Assembly: GCA_000828975.1 (NCBI GenBank)
Contig: AP014683.1
Span: 2,313,700-2,377,699, forward strand
Reading direction: 5' to 3'
Source of the DNA: Burkholderiales bacterium GJ-E10
GTDB lineage: Bacteria > Pseudomonadota > Gammaproteobacteria > Burkholderiales > Burkholderiaceae_F
Length of the DNA: 64,000 nt
Shown here: positions 1 to 7,869 of the stretch, piece by piece
Layout of the letters: each line of letters opens with the position of its first letter
Numbering within the stretch: position 1 is the stretch's first letter
Translations under genes and position numbers: made by a program
Notes under the pieces: generated by a model
Database searches by the model: none
Seen by the model: only the letters and a program-made list of their open reading frames with translations
Told to the model about the DNA's origin: nothing

Positions 1-12
1 GATATCGATCAT
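1..12 (-). CDS. Start of a truncated gene continuing the oxidase operon
   Basis: Only four codons (ATG ATC GAT ATC, reading M-I-D-I) are inside the window. They are believed real because the ATG is preceded on the minus strand by a strong GAGGAGG Shine-Dalgarno sequence at a normal distance, just downstream of the stop at 53. The gene would be the next member of the minus-strand oxidase operon. Product unknown. Confidence 0.5.
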
Positions 13-52
13 TTCCGTTTCCTCCTCATATATGTCGACGCAGACACCGATC

Positions 53-682
53 TCAGTGTCCGAGGTGGCGCGGCTGCCAGGAACTCGGCGGCAGGCGCTT
101 GATCGCGATCGTCGTCCCGGTGAAGAAGAACGCGATGAAGAACAGATCGATGAAGTAGCCCTTATCCCACCACGGCTGGATGTGCAGGTGCCGCGTAACG
201 CCATGGTTGTCGGTGATGAGGTTGCCTTCGAAGTTCGCCATCGTCACGTGATCGCCGACGACGTTGTACTCCTGCAGGTTGTCCCCGGCCGCTTCCAGGG
301 CCTTGATCTGCGGCGCGATGGCGCGGAGATCGTCCATGGTCAGCGGATGGCGTTCGCGCAGCGCCTGCCACTTGCCGCCGTCGTCGTTCTTGGTCATCTG
401 GACGATCGCGGCCATGGCAGCCTTGTCGTCCTTCATCGCCTCGATCTGCGGCGTATCCATCGCGGCGACGTAGCCCGCGTAGATCGCCGCGTTCGGGCGC
501 TGCCCCCAGAGGGGGAAGGTGATCGCGAACGCCGTCATGATGGTCAACACCAGCAGCGCGACGATGGGCTTCGGCACACGGTTGTTGTCTTCCGTCAGGC
601 CGCCGAGGGCCTCACGCTCCCAGAGCGCCTTGGCCTTGGCATTCAGGCCATCGTCGCTCATCGTAACGAGAAAACTAGCCAT
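53..682 (-). CDS. Unrecognised two-helix membrane protein of the oxidase operon
   Basis: This is a 209-residue protein I cannot assign to a family. About 40 cytoplasmic-looking residues come first, then a hydrophobic helix at roughly 40-60 (PKPIVALLVLTIMTAF), a soluble middle of about 110 residues with no Cys and no haem motif, and a second helix near 172-192 (YFIDLFFIAFFFTGTT) followed by a short basic tail. The topology suggests the middle is periplasmic. It follows the ccoO-like gene by 36 bases and precedes another gene at position 12, so it is probably co-transcribed and may be an accessory or structural subunit of the oxidase. No CcoP-like or FixG-like features are visible. Gene reality is strong; function is inferred from context only. 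Confidence 0.75.
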   Translation of the reverse strand: MASFLVTMSDDGLNAKAKALWEREALGGLTEDNNRVPKPIVALLVLTIMTAFAITFPLWGQRPNAAIYAGYVAAMDTPQIEAMKDDKAAMAAIVQMTKNDDGGKWQALRERHPLTMDDLRAIAPQIKALEAAGDNLQEYNVVGDHVTMANFEGNLITDNHGVTRHLHIQPWWDKGYFIDLFFIAFFFTGTTIAIKRLPPSSWQPRHLGH

Positions 683-718
683 ACTGATTCTCCCTGTTAT
701 TTGTTTCCGGACGACCGG

Positions 719-1672
719 TTACTTCAGGCTCAGGACGAAGTCGATGAGCGAGCGGATCTCCGAATCCTTCGCATACATCGGAACGTCCGGCGGCAGCGGG
801 CTGCGGCCCTCGTGGTAGTCCAGATATGCCTTCCGCCACGCGTCGTAGTCGATCTTGTTGCCGTTGGCGTCCACCGAGCCCCACAGATAGTCGTAGCGGG
901 GCATGATGGAGTGCGGCTGCACCAGGCGCGGGTTGAAGAAGTGCATCATCAGCCACTCGCGCGAGCTGTTGCGCGCGGCAACGTGCAGCAGGTCGGGCGC
1001 CTTACGGTCGGAACCGAAGGCCGTCGGCGACTCGCCGTTGAAGTCGCCCAGGGCCGGCGGCGCGCCGAAGTATTGCCAATCCTGCGTCTCTTCCGGAAGC
1101 AGGGTGTGGCACCACCAGCACTGCTCGCGGACGAAGAGCGTCTTGCCCGCACCGATGTGGGCAATGTCCTCGTCCTTGGCCTTGCTCAGCACGTCCTCGG
1201 GAGTCCACCCCTTGATGGCGGTGAGATCCTGGATGTAGGCGTACTGCTGCCCGTTCACGTCGCCGTGTCCGATCGTGAACACCGCGCCTTGCGCGGCATT
1301 CGCTTCCTTGACGTGGCCCAGCTGCACCGACAGCATGCCGCCGTTTTCGCCGAGCGTCACGGGGTGATCGACCCCGTTCGGCATGCGCACGCCGGGACGG
1401 TACACGTACACCGTCATCGGCGGGTTGATCGCGGCTCCGGTCTTCGGATCGGCATGAACCGTGACCGTCAGCGGCTTGTTATCGCCCTGCAGGAACGGAT
1501 CCTGCAGGTTGAAGCCGGTCTCCCAACCCGCGGACAACTGCTTATGAAGCGCCATGTCCGTCGCAATCGCCTGGCGCATGTCCATCGTGGGCATGACCAA
1601 GGTGATGAACATGGAGCTGGACAGCGCGACGCCGAACATTCGCGCACCGATCTTATATTCACGAAACGCCAT
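719..1672 (-). CDS. ccoO: CcoO-like membrane-anchored monohaem cytochrome c subunit
   Basis: 317 residues. An N-terminal hydrophobic anchor (about 10-30) is followed by a periplasmic domain with one c-type haem site, CWWCH at residues 185-189, in the context LFVREQCWWCHTL. Downstream, KAPDLLHVAAR and the likely axial Met in SIMPRYDYLWG (about 256) match the CcoO/FixO arrangement of cbb3 oxidases (GPDLARVGGR, NMPAYPWL). It would pass electrons to the adjacent CcoN-like subunit. It is longer than typical CcoO (about 200 residues): an extra segment of roughly 110 residues lies between the anchor and the haem domain. It sits 32 bases after the CcoN-like gene and needs the CcmABCD exporter encoded at 5124-7375. 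The overall CcoO fold is confident; the role of the extra segment is unknown. Confidence 0.85.
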   Translation of the reverse strand: MAFREYKIGARMFGVALSSSMFITLVMPTMDMRQAIATDMALHKQLSAGWETGFNLQDPFLQGDNKPLTVTVHADPKTGAAINPPMTVYVYRPGVRMPNGVDHPVTLGENGGMLSVQLGHVKEANAAQGAVFTIGHGDVNGQQYAYIQDLTAIKGWTPEDVLSKAKDEDIAHIGAGKTLFVREQCWWCHTLLPEETQDWQYFGAPPALGDFNGESPTAFGSDRKAPDLLHVAARNSSREWLMMHFFNPRLVQPHSIMPRYDYLWGSVDANGNKIDYDAWRKAYLDYHEGRSPLPPDVPMYAKDSEIRSLIDFVLSLK

Positions 1673-1704
1673 ATTGGCTCTCCCCCTTCGTGTTTCTGGG
1701 TGTC

Positions 1705-3111
1705 TTATCGCTCGTAGGCAAGCTCTTGCGGCATGCGGCCGGCCGGAATCACCGTGCCCTCACGCGCAGTCAGCCACATGTTGATCAGCCACAGGATGTT
1801 GCCGGTGAACACCATCGTGCCACCGATCCAGCGGGCGATCATGTACGGGTGCTCGGCGATCACGGTGTCGATGTACGGCACTTCGTAGATCTTGGCAGCG
1901 CCCTGGATGAGGCCGGCGATCGTCATCGAAACCCAGTAGGTCGTGAAGCCGATGAGCAGCATCCAGTAGTGCACGTTGCCCAGGGTCAGCGAGTACAGCT
2001 TGCGGCGCATGATGTTCTGCAGACCGAAGTACACCGCGGCGACTTCCAGGAAGGTCGAGAAGCCGAGCAGCGCGAGGTGCGCGTGGGCCACGATCCAGCC
2101 GGTGCCGTGGATGTACCAGTTGATCGCGCGGGTCTGCTGGAAGCCGCCTTGCATGTTCAGCGGGATGGCCATCAGTACGCCCGTGATCGTGAAGCGGATT
2201 TCCAGGTTTTCCACGAACATGTGCCACTTGCCCTGCATGGTGAGCATGAGGTTGGACACGAACGCGATTGCAGGCACCAGGATCAGCACGCCTTCCACCG
2301 AGGCGAAGGACTTGAGCCACTCCGGCAGCGGGGCGGACATCAGGTGGTGCGCGGCGGGGGTCGAGTAGAACACCACGACCGACCAGAAGTGCAGGTGGCC
2401 GATGCGGTGCGAGTACAGCGGGTTGCCCGTGACTTTCGGCACCGTGTAGTACGCGATCGCGGCGGCGACCGGGGTGATCCAGAGGCCGAGCACGTTGTGC
2501 GCGAACCACCAGGTCATGTAACCCTCGGTCAGACCGGTCAGGTGGAAGAACTCGGGGGTGTTACCGACCAGGAACACGATGGTGACCATGAACACGGCGG
2601 CGGCGAAGAACCAGTTCGTCGTGTAGATCCCCTGCGTGCGGCGCTGAATGACCGTCATCCAGACGTTGATGCACAGCGGCAGCACCATCCCGAACGCGAT
2701 GTAGAGGTCGATGAACCACGGGAAGTCGGAGTACTCCCGGCCCGAGGTGATTCCGGACCACAGCACCGTCAGGCCCAGCGAAAGGCCGACGTTCCAGGAC
2801 AGGGCGTTCCACAGGCCCAGCTTCTCGGACCACAGCTTGGTGTTGCCCAGAGCGGGCGTGATGTACATCATCGCCATGCCGAAGGCCATCGAGATCCAGC
2901 CGAAAATCACCGCATGGACGTGCACCTGGCGCATGTGGCCAAACGCGAAGTACATGTTGCCGGTGACGAAATCCGGGAAACCGAGCTTGGCGGCATTGAA
3001 CGAGCCGAGACCGGTCCCGATGACAAACCACAGAATGGCGGAAAAGCCCCAGTAGATGGCCGCCGCCCCGTTTGGAATGTCCTCATTACGTGCAAATAGA
3101 TACTTAAACAT
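1705..3111 (-). CDS. ccoN: CcoN-like haem-copper oxidase catalytic subunit
   Basis: 468 residues, about 12 transmembrane helices. Haem and copper ligands of the C-family are all present: the HVH pair at 64/66, the helix-VI His205 (FAHNVLG), the His-His pair 255/256 (TPAAHHL) and the helix-X cluster H335, H343, H345 (IHGTGWIVAHAHL). Tyr249 lies exactly 44 residues after His205, the spacing of the cross-linked Tyr-His pair of cbb3 oxidases, which argues for O2 reduction rather than nitric oxide reduction. The usual partner CcoO follows, but no CcoP is visible. ATG start; stop 32 bases before the ccoO-like gene. Sequence details such as MFKYLFARNED and the long stretch before His205 suggest a divergent branch. 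Terminal oxidase in the inner membrane, probably high affinity. Confidence 0.9.
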   Translation of the reverse strand: MFKYLFARNEDIPNGAAAIYWGFSAILWFVIGTGLGSFNAAKLGFPDFVTGNMYFAFGHMRQVHVHAVIFGWISMAFGMAMMYITPALGNTKLWSEKLGLWNALSWNVGLSLGLTVLWSGITSGREYSDFPWFIDLYIAFGMVLPLCINVWMTVIQRRTQGIYTTNWFFAAAVFMVTIVFLVGNTPEFFHLTGLTEGYMTWWFAHNVLGLWITPVAAAIAYYTVPKVTGNPLYSHRIGHLHFWSVVVFYSTPAAHHLMSAPLPEWLKSFASVEGVLILVPAIAFVSNLMLTMQGKWHMFVENLEIRFTITGVLMAIPLNMQGGFQQTRAINWYIHGTGWIVAHAHLALLGFSTFLEVAAVYFGLQNIMRRKLYSLTLGNVHYWMLLIGFTTYWVSMTIAGLIQGAAKIYEVPYIDTVIAEHPYMIARWIGGTMVFTGNILWLINMWLTAREGTVIPAGRMPQELAYER

Positions 3112-3151
3112 GGTATTCCCCTTCGTTACTCGAGGTCATGTCTCGAAAATT

Positions 3152-3259
3152 TCAACCGCGCTTCTGTTCCTGGTGGTTCTTCGGCGTCAGGATGTAGTAG
3201 GAAAGCAGCATGCTCGAGAACGCGAGCAGGATTCCCAGCAATCCGGCAATGGTTGCCAT
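3152..3259 (-). CDS. 35-residue single-helix protein (CcoQ-like position)
   Basis: A tiny ORF translating as MATIAGLLGILLAFSS... and ending ...PKNHQEQKRG: one hydrophobic helix followed by a polar basic tail, 35 residues in all. A clean GAGG ribosome-binding site lies 9 bases before the ATG, and the gene is directly upstream of the CcoN-like gene. Size, topology and position resemble small oxidase subunits such as CcoQ/FixQ, although CcoQ usually follows CcoO and the sequence is not recognisably homologous. A small stabilising subunit of the oxidase is the best inference. Confidence 0.6.
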   Translation of the reverse strand: MATIAGLLGILLAFSSMLLSYYILTPKNHQEQKRG

Positions 3260-3322
3260 GGTTGGTTACCTCGTTGATTCGAAATCCGTGGATGGATGGT
3301 CGTGAAACAAAGCCGTTGCCGC

Positions 3323-3628
3323 TCAGTGCGCGCCGGCGTGCGCTTCGTTGCGCTTGTTGGCGCGCTCGAGCATGTCGTGCTTCGTCAGGCCGACGACCAG
3401 AATTCCGACGAAGGCAAAACCGAATACGAGCATGGCCCAATCGATGAATCCGGTGAACGTCGACGGATCGTAGGCCATCCCGCCGATACCACCCCAGTTC
3501 CCAAAACCGCCGCGTCCCAGCATGCACATCATCGCCGCGCCGAACACGCTGCCGTTGCCCATGCCGGTCAGCATCCCGCCAACGATGATGGACCAGAAGG
3601 CTTTACTCGTTATCGACCTTTCTTCCAT
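3323..3628 (-). CDS. Unrecognised 101-residue membrane protein, first gene of the oxidase operon
   Basis: Two hydrophobic segments are visible (about 9-38, interrupted by a Gly-rich stretch GRGGFGNWGGIGG at 38-50, and about 62-82), with a His/Lys-rich C-terminus. A GGGGGGAG ribosome-binding site precedes the ATG at 3628. It is the promoter-proximal gene of the minus-strand oxidase operon and is followed by the small one-helix gene after 63 bases. I do not recognise the family. The position suggests a small oxidase subunit or assembly factor. Confidence 0.6.
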   Translation of the reverse strand: MEERSITSKAFWSIIVGGMLTGMGNGSVFGAAMMCMLGRGGFGNWGGIGGMAYDPSTFTGFIDWAMLVFGFAFVGILVVGLTKHDMLERANKRNEAHAGAH

Positions 3629-4306
3629 GCTCCCCCCTAGAGGCTAGTACTTCAAAAATTCCCTTCCGGACCGGCGCGAGAAGCGCCATGGAACTCCGGA
3701 CCGAAAGCCAGAAACCACAACTCACTGAACGAACTCGCAGAACCGGTTGCCGCGTCGTGCATCTCCCTATGTGTCGGACCTCCACAGTGCGGAATTTTTC
3801 CTTTTTTCATTTTCACTGCGGAAAAGCAGGCGCGATCATAGGAAGAGCGGTCTCCCGCTGTCAAGCGCAAAGCGCGTACGCACCGGCGCCGGCACGCGCC
3901 GCCAATACCGTGTTTGGGTTCTCCTCCTCGCTTGCAACCGCATCGCCGCGGGCATCGATTCACCCGATACGGCGACATGGGCTTTCTTCTGATAGTCGGC
4001 GGATTGTGGCGGAGAAAAAACCGGGGCGCAAAGTTTTTTTCCGAGGGTGATCGGTGCCGTATCGCCAGCGCAACAGATTTCGGCGGCGATGAGAATGCAT
4101 TCGAATTGGCCGCGTCGGCAGCGCGCAAGCGATCGCCCTTTTTTGGTGCGCCACGGCAAGACAACGCGTCGGGCCGAGGCGCCGGACCGGCTGCGCGGCG
4201 ACCTGACCCGGGCGGTCCCGAAGTCCGAGGCAGTTTGGGATACCATTGCGCACTTGTTTCCCGCGCGGCGCCCGTCCCGGGAGCCGGATGCGGCCGGAGG
4301 ATTGCC
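3629..4306. other. Divergent intergenic region between the two oxidase gene groups
   Basis: 678 bases with no convincing gene. Short ORFs are present on both strands but have skewed composition and no family signal. The middle (about 3790-3825) is unusually T-rich for this genome (tttttccttttttcattttc), a likely promoter or upstream activating region for the divergent transcripts. I looked for an FNR/Anr box (TTGAT-N4-ATCAA) and saw none here. A GGAGG Shine-Dalgarno at 4296-4300 serves the plus-strand gene. Confidence 0.5.
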
Positions 4307-4600
4307 ATGAGCGGTATTGCCCAGTTTTTCCAAAACCTGCCCGACGGCTGGACGATCTACGTCTGGCTGGTTGCGGGTGGCCTGATCATCATCGCCGCCA
4401 TCTTCTGGATGCGCTGGGGATTCAAAAACGAGCAGTTCGACGAAGACATCAAGTATGTGATCTTCGACGAAGAGGACCAGGACAAGATGACGCCCGAGGA
4501 ATATGCGAAGTCCCGGGAGGTCATGAAGAAGCAGATGGAAAGCCGCGAGCGGCACCTGGCGATGAAGGCCGCCGCCGAAGCGCAGAAGCGCCGGGCGTAA
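4307..4600 (+). CDS. ccoS: CcoS/FixS-like oxidase maturation protein with extended tail
   Basis: 97 residues. One transmembrane helix (about 15-35, WTIYVWLVAGGLIIIAAIFW) is followed by a motif MRWGFKNEQFDEDIKYVIFDEED that closely resembles the CcoS signature (F-W-A-V-x-SGQFDD ... ILFDDD). CcoS proteins are needed for metal-cofactor insertion into the CcoN subunit of cbb3 oxidases. Unlike ordinary CcoS (about 45-60 residues) it carries about 40 further residues, a charged Lys/Glu/Arg-rich helix. The start at 4307 is supported by GGAGG 6 bases upstream. It is divergent from the CcoN-like operon and 12 bases ahead of an anchored cytochrome c gene. Assignment rests on one short motif plus context. 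Confidence 0.65.
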   Translation: MSGIAQFFQNLPDGWTIYVWLVAGGLIIIAAIFWMRWGFKNEQFDEDIKYVIFDEEDQDKMTPEEYAKSREVMKKQMESRERHLAMKAAAEAQKRRA

Positions 4601-4612
4601 AGGGCGGCCCGC

Positions 4613-5095
4613 GTGCGATCCGGAGAGAAAGCCCTGTGGGGCGGCATGGCGCTGTTCGTCGCTGCCGGGGTCGCCTGGAAGCTGGCGCACCCGCCGACCA
4701 AGCGCGACGAAGAGATCCCGTACTACAGCACGGCCTCCCACGCGGTCGCCGTGCGCGCCAGCGAACTGATCGATCAGTACTCGTGCAAGGATTGCCACAG
4801 CCTGTGGACCACGCACAACATGTTCCAGTTCGTGCCGGCGCCGATGCTCGACGGGATCGGCTCGCTGCGCAGCAGGCAGTGGCTGTATGACTACCTGTCG
4901 GCGCCCGATCCGCAGCGCATCCTGAAGTCGCGTCTCAAGAAGAAATTCCAGATGCCGTCCTACGCCTCCATGCCGGAAGCGGACCGGCGCGTGCTGGTCG
5001 ACTATCTTGCGAGCCTGCGGGTGAAGGACTGGTACCTGGACCAGACGCGCAAGCTTGAGCAGGACAAGCTGACGGGGTCCAGTACGGCCCAGTGA
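4613..5095 (+). CDS. Membrane-anchored monohaem cytochrome c
   Basis: 160 residues from a GTG start. A short N-terminal hydrophobic anchor (about 7-24) leads to a periplasmic class I-like cytochrome c domain with one haem site, CKDCH at 58-62, and a likely axial Met in the QMPSYASMP segment near 113-119. The C-terminus is a charged helix. Paired with the CcoS-like gene 12 bases upstream and divergent from the CcoNO-like genes, it may take the electron-donor role of CcoP, which is otherwise missing, or act as a soluble-domain donor tethered to the membrane. Haem attachment would use the ccm genes immediately downstream on the other strand. Confidence 0.8.
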   Translation: MRSGEKALWGGMALFVAAGVAWKLAHPPTKRDEEIPYYSTASHAVAVRASELIDQYSCKDCHSLWTTHNMFQFVPAPMLDGIGSLRSRQWLYDYLSAPDPQRILKSRLKKKFQMPSYASMPEADRRVLVDYLASLRVKDWYLDQTRKLEQDKLTGSSTAQ

Positions 5096-5123
5096 GCGGA
5101 GGCGGGGGATCGGGAATCCGTTG

Positions 5124-5288
5124 TTACTTCCGCCGCGCCGCGGCACCCCGCTTGCGCGCCCGCGCGAGGCGCGCCCGCACGTTGACTACCTCGATCAGCA
5201 GCGCCACGGCGACGACGCCGTAAGACCCCCACACGAAGCGCGCATAGCCGCCCATGGCAAAAAACGCGTGCATGCTGGCCCACTTCAT
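5124..5288 (-). CDS. ccmD: Haem exporter protein CcmD
   Basis: 54 residues: MKWASMHAFFAMGGYARFVW, one transmembrane helix, then an Arg/Lys-rich tail. This is the standard CcmD pattern (FAMGGYAxxVW). CcmD is the small subunit that releases holo-CcmE from CcmC in system I cytochrome c maturation. Its ATG overlaps the ccmC stop by 4 bases (5285-5288), so it is translationally coupled. ccmE, ccmF, ccmG and ccmH are not in the window; the plus-strand cytochrome gene ends 28 bases away, converging. Confidence 0.88.
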   Translation of the reverse strand: MKWASMHAFFAMGGYARFVWGSYGVVAVALLIEVVNVRARLARARKRGAAARRK

Positions 5289-6028
5289 GCGGAAGCCCTC
5301 CCTGCCGAAACCTGCCGCACCCACTCCGCGCCACGTTCGCGCTCGAGCACCAGCGCGCGCGCGCGCGTGAGCGCCACCGCGATGGCGTACATCCAGAACG
5401 CCAGCGCCATCACCAGCATCGACCAGAGCATCGGCGCGGCGATCGTCGGCGCCTTTCCCAGGGTGATCGACGCGCCCTGGTGCAGCGTGTTCCACCACCG
5501 CACCGAAAAGTAGATGATGGGCACATTCACCACCCCGACCAACGCGAGCACGCCGGCGGCCCGGTCGGCGCGGCGCACATCGTCGATCGCGCTGTGCAGG
5601 GCCATGAACCCCATGTACAGGAACAGCAGGATCAGGGTCGACGTCATGCGCGCATCCCAGTCCCAGTACGTGCCCCAGGTCGGCCGGCCCCACAGAGCAC
5701 CCGTCCACAACGACAGGAACGCCATGAGCGCGCCGGTAGGCGCCAGGGCGCTCGCCATGATGGAGGACAGCCGCGTGTTGAACACCAGCCCGACTCCCGC
5801 CCAGAACGCCATCACCAGATACACGAACATCGCCATCCACGCGGCGGGCACGTGGATAAACATGATGCGGTAGACCTCGCCCTGCTGGGCATCGGTCGGC
5901 GCGACGAAGAAGCCCAGATAGAGTCCGACTGCCGTCAGAATCGCGGCGAGCGCCCCGAACACCGGAACGGCCTTGCCGGCGAGACGATAGAACTCGGAGG
6001 GAGCGGCGAAACGAAACAGGGAAGCCAT
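5285..6028 (-). CDS. ccmC: Haem exporter/haem-handling protein CcmC
   Basis: 247 residues from the ATG at 6028 (MASLFRFAAPSEFYRLAGK); an in-frame upstream ATG would overlap ccmB and is less likely. Six transmembrane helices and the tryptophan-rich WGTYWDWDARMTS motif are visible, with conserved His residues in flanking periplasmic loops. CcmC presents haem to CcmE in the periplasm. It lies 7 bases after ccmB and overlaps ccmD, in the order ccmA-ccmB-ccmC-ccmD. Confidence 0.95.
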   Translation of the reverse strand: MASLFRFAAPSEFYRLAGKAVPVFGALAAILTAVGLYLGFFVAPTDAQQGEVYRIMFIHVPAAWMAMFVYLVMAFWAGVGLVFNTRLSSIMASALAPTGALMAFLSLWTGALWGRPTWGTYWDWDARMTSTLILLFLYMGFMALHSAIDDVRRADRAAGVLALVGVVNVPIIYFSVRWWNTLHQGASITLGKAPTIAAPMLWSMLVMALAFWMYAIAVALTRARALVLERERGAEWVRQVSAGRASA

Positions 6029-6035
6029 ATCGCGA

Positions 6036-6704
6036 TTATTCCAAAGAAATCCGCAACGCTGCGACGATCGCCCACGGTGCAAGCGCGGCTGCGCCCAGGG
6101 AAATGCCGCCCAGCAACAGCAGGTTCGCCGCCGCCGGCACGCCGCTCGCCACCGACTCCACCGCCCCCGCGCCGAAGATCAGCACCGGCACGGTGAGTGG
6201 CAGCACCAGCAAGGTCACGAGCACCCCGCCGCCGCGCAGACCCAGGGTGAGCGCGGCCCCCACGGCACCGAGCAGGCTCAAGGTCGGCGTCCCCAGCGCG
6301 AGGCTCGCCACCAGCGTGGCGGTGGGCGCACCGCCGAGATCGAACATCAGCGCGATCGGCGCCGCCGCGATGGTGATGGGGGCACCGGTGACGAGCCAGT
6401 GCGCCACGATCTTGCCGACCACGAACACCGCCGCCGGCTGCCCCGAAAGCAGCATCTGCTCGAGCGATCCGTCGGCGTGGTCCTGTGCGAAGAGCCGCGC
6501 CAGCGACACGATCGACGCCAGCAGCGCCGCGACCCAGACCGTGCCCGGCCCGATCATGCGCAACACGTTGACGTCCGGCCCCACGCCCAGCGGAACCATG
6601 GTCACGACCACGAAGAAGAAGAGCAGCACGTTGAGCACGTCTCCGCGCTGGCGCAGCGCGAGCAGCAGGTCGCGCCGGATCACCGCGACCAACGATGCGA
6701 TCAT
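6036..6704 (-). CDS. ccmB: Haem exporter permease CcmB
   Basis: 222 residues, the usual CcmB length, with six predicted transmembrane helices. The N-terminus (MIASLVAVIRRDLLLALRQRGD) and the SLARLFAQDHADGSLEQMLLS loop are typical. CcmB is the membrane component of the CcmAB ABC complex that, with CcmCD, releases haem-loaded CcmE. The ATG at 6704 overlaps the ccmA stop by 4 bases, indicating coupling. Confidence 0.95.
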   Translation of the reverse strand: MIASLVAVIRRDLLLALRQRGDVLNVLLFFFVVVTMVPLGVGPDVNVLRMIGPGTVWVAALLASIVSLARLFAQDHADGSLEQMLLSGQPAAVFVVGKIVAHWLVTGAPITIAAAPIALMFDLGGAPTATLVASLALGTPTLSLLGAVGAALTLGLRGGGVLVTLLVLPLTVPVLIFGAGAVESVASGVPAAANLLLLGGISLGAAALAPWAIVAALRISLE

Positions 6705-7375
6705 GCCAAGGCCTCCGCATCCACCTCGTCCGGCTCGGGTGCGCGCAATTCCAGCCGCCGGATGTGCTCCGAAAGGCCCACCGGCAGATGCGCGGTCAGG
6801 ACCACGATGCCGCCGCGCGCGAGCTGCGCCGAGATGAGATCGTTCAAGGTCGCCACCGCCGCCGCGTCGAGGGCGTTGAACGGCTCGTCGAGGATCCAGA
6901 TCCGCGCCGACGCCGCGCCGCAGAGCCGGGCCAGCGCCACGCGGCGCTTCTGCCCTTGCGACAGGTGCCGCGCCAGGACTTCGCCGAACGCGCCCAGCCC
7001 CATGCGGGCAAGCGCCTCCTCGGCGGCATCGACAGTCGTGCCGGCATCGCCGGCCTGCGCTGCCGCCCCCCGGATCGCCGCCTCCAGACGGATGTTCTCC
7101 AGGGCGGTCAGGTCGTCCTTCACGCCGTTCAAGTGGCCGACGAAGGCCAGATCGGCGCCGAATTCTTCGCGCGCACGCAGGATCGGCTTGCCGTCCCAGC
7201 GCACCTCGCCCTCGGTCGGCTGCAGCAGGCCGCACAGCACCCGCAGCAGCGTGGTCTTGCCCGCGCCGTTCTCTCCGGCAATGTGCAAGCCCTCGCCCGG
7301 CCGCAGTTCGAAGGACAGCCTTTCGAACAGGCGGCGTTCGCCGCGAATGCACTGCAGGTCGATCGCTTGCAGCAT
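6701..7375 (-). CDS. ccmA: Haem exporter ATP-binding protein CcmA
   Basis: 224 residues starting MLQAIDLQCIRGERRLFE. Walker A is GENGAGKTT, the ABC signature is HLSQGQKRR, Walker B is IWILDEPFNALD, and the switch His is in TAHLP. CcmA hydrolyses ATP to power release of holo-CcmE during cytochrome c biogenesis. An upstream in-frame extension exists but has no family similarity, so the ATG at 7375 was chosen; it sits 8 bases after the ispF stop. Confidence 0.95.
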   Translation of the reverse strand: MLQAIDLQCIRGERRLFERLSFELRPGEGLHIAGENGAGKTTLLRVLCGLLQPTEGEVRWDGKPILRAREEFGADLAFVGHLNGVKDDLTALENIRLEAAIRGAAAQAGDAGTTVDAAEEALARMGLGAFGEVLARHLSQGQKRRVALARLCGAASARIWILDEPFNALDAAAVATLNDLISAQLARGGIVVLTAHLPVGLSEHIRRLELRAPEPDEVDAEALA

Positions 7376-7383
7376 GGGCCCGG

Positions 7384-7869
7384 TCAATCCGCCGCCAGCA
7401 GCGCCGAAACCATCGCCGCGATCCCCTCGCCGCGGCCGGTGAAGCCCAGCTTCTCGGTGGTCTTGCCCTTGACGCTGACGGCGCCCTTCTCCACGCCCAG
7501 CGCCGCCGCCAGCGCGGTGCGCATCGCATCGACATAGGGGGCGATCTTCGGCTGCTGCGCGACCACCGTGCAGTCGAGATTTCCCAGGCGCCATCCCTCC
7601 GCCCGCACCCGCGCCCACGCCGCATCGAGCAGGCGCATGCTGTCCGCGCCGCGATAGCGTTCGTCGGTATCCGGGAACATCGCCCCGATGTCGCCCAGTC
7701 CGGCGGCGCCGAGCAGCGCATCGATGACCGCATGGGCCAGCACGTCGGCATCCGAATGGCCCGCCAGGCCCAGCGGATATTCGATGGCGACGCCCGCCAG
7801 GATCAGCTTGCGCCCTGCCACCAGCGCATGCACGTCGAAACCTTGCCCCACCCGGATCCGCATCACCAC
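7384..7869 (-). CDS. ispF: 2-C-methyl-D-erythritol 2,4-cyclodiphosphate synthase
   Basis: 161 residues (159 if the second ATG at 7863 is used; [12 protein letters not shown] is the family N-terminus). Metal ligands DVH near the start and HSDADVL are present, as are [10 protein letters not shown] and the nucleotide-binding [17 protein letters not shown]. The enzyme performs the cyclisation step of the MEP isoprenoid pathway. It overlaps the end of ispD by 7 bases, the usual IspD-IspF pairing. Confidence 0.96.
   Translation of the reverse strand: MVMRIRVGQGFDVHALVAGRKLILAGVAIEYPLGLAGHSDADVLAHAVIDALLGAAGLGDIGAMFPDTDERYRGADSMRLLDAAWARVRAEGWRLGNLDCTVVAQQPKIAPYVDAMRTALAAALGVEKGAVSVKGKTTEKLGFTGRGEGIAAMVSALLAAD

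Noticed and set aside
32..3099. Long plus-strand ORFs (up to 561 aa) opposite the oxidase genes
   Set aside because: They are antisense shadows of the CcoN/CcoO-like genes, with no family motifs and Arg/His-rich composition.
1705..3111. Nitric oxide reductase as identity of the CcoN-like protein
   Set aside because: The Tyr-His spacing (205 to 249) and helix motifs are those of cbb3 oxidases, and the partner is a CcoO-like cytochrome.
3688..4050. 120-aa ORF in the divergent oxidase intergenic region
   Set aside because: No ribosome-binding site or family similarity, and Arg/Ser-rich chance composition.
3629..4306. FNR/Anr box for the oxidase operon
   Set aside because: I searched the intergenic region by eye for TTGAT-N4-ATCAA on both strands and found no acceptable match.
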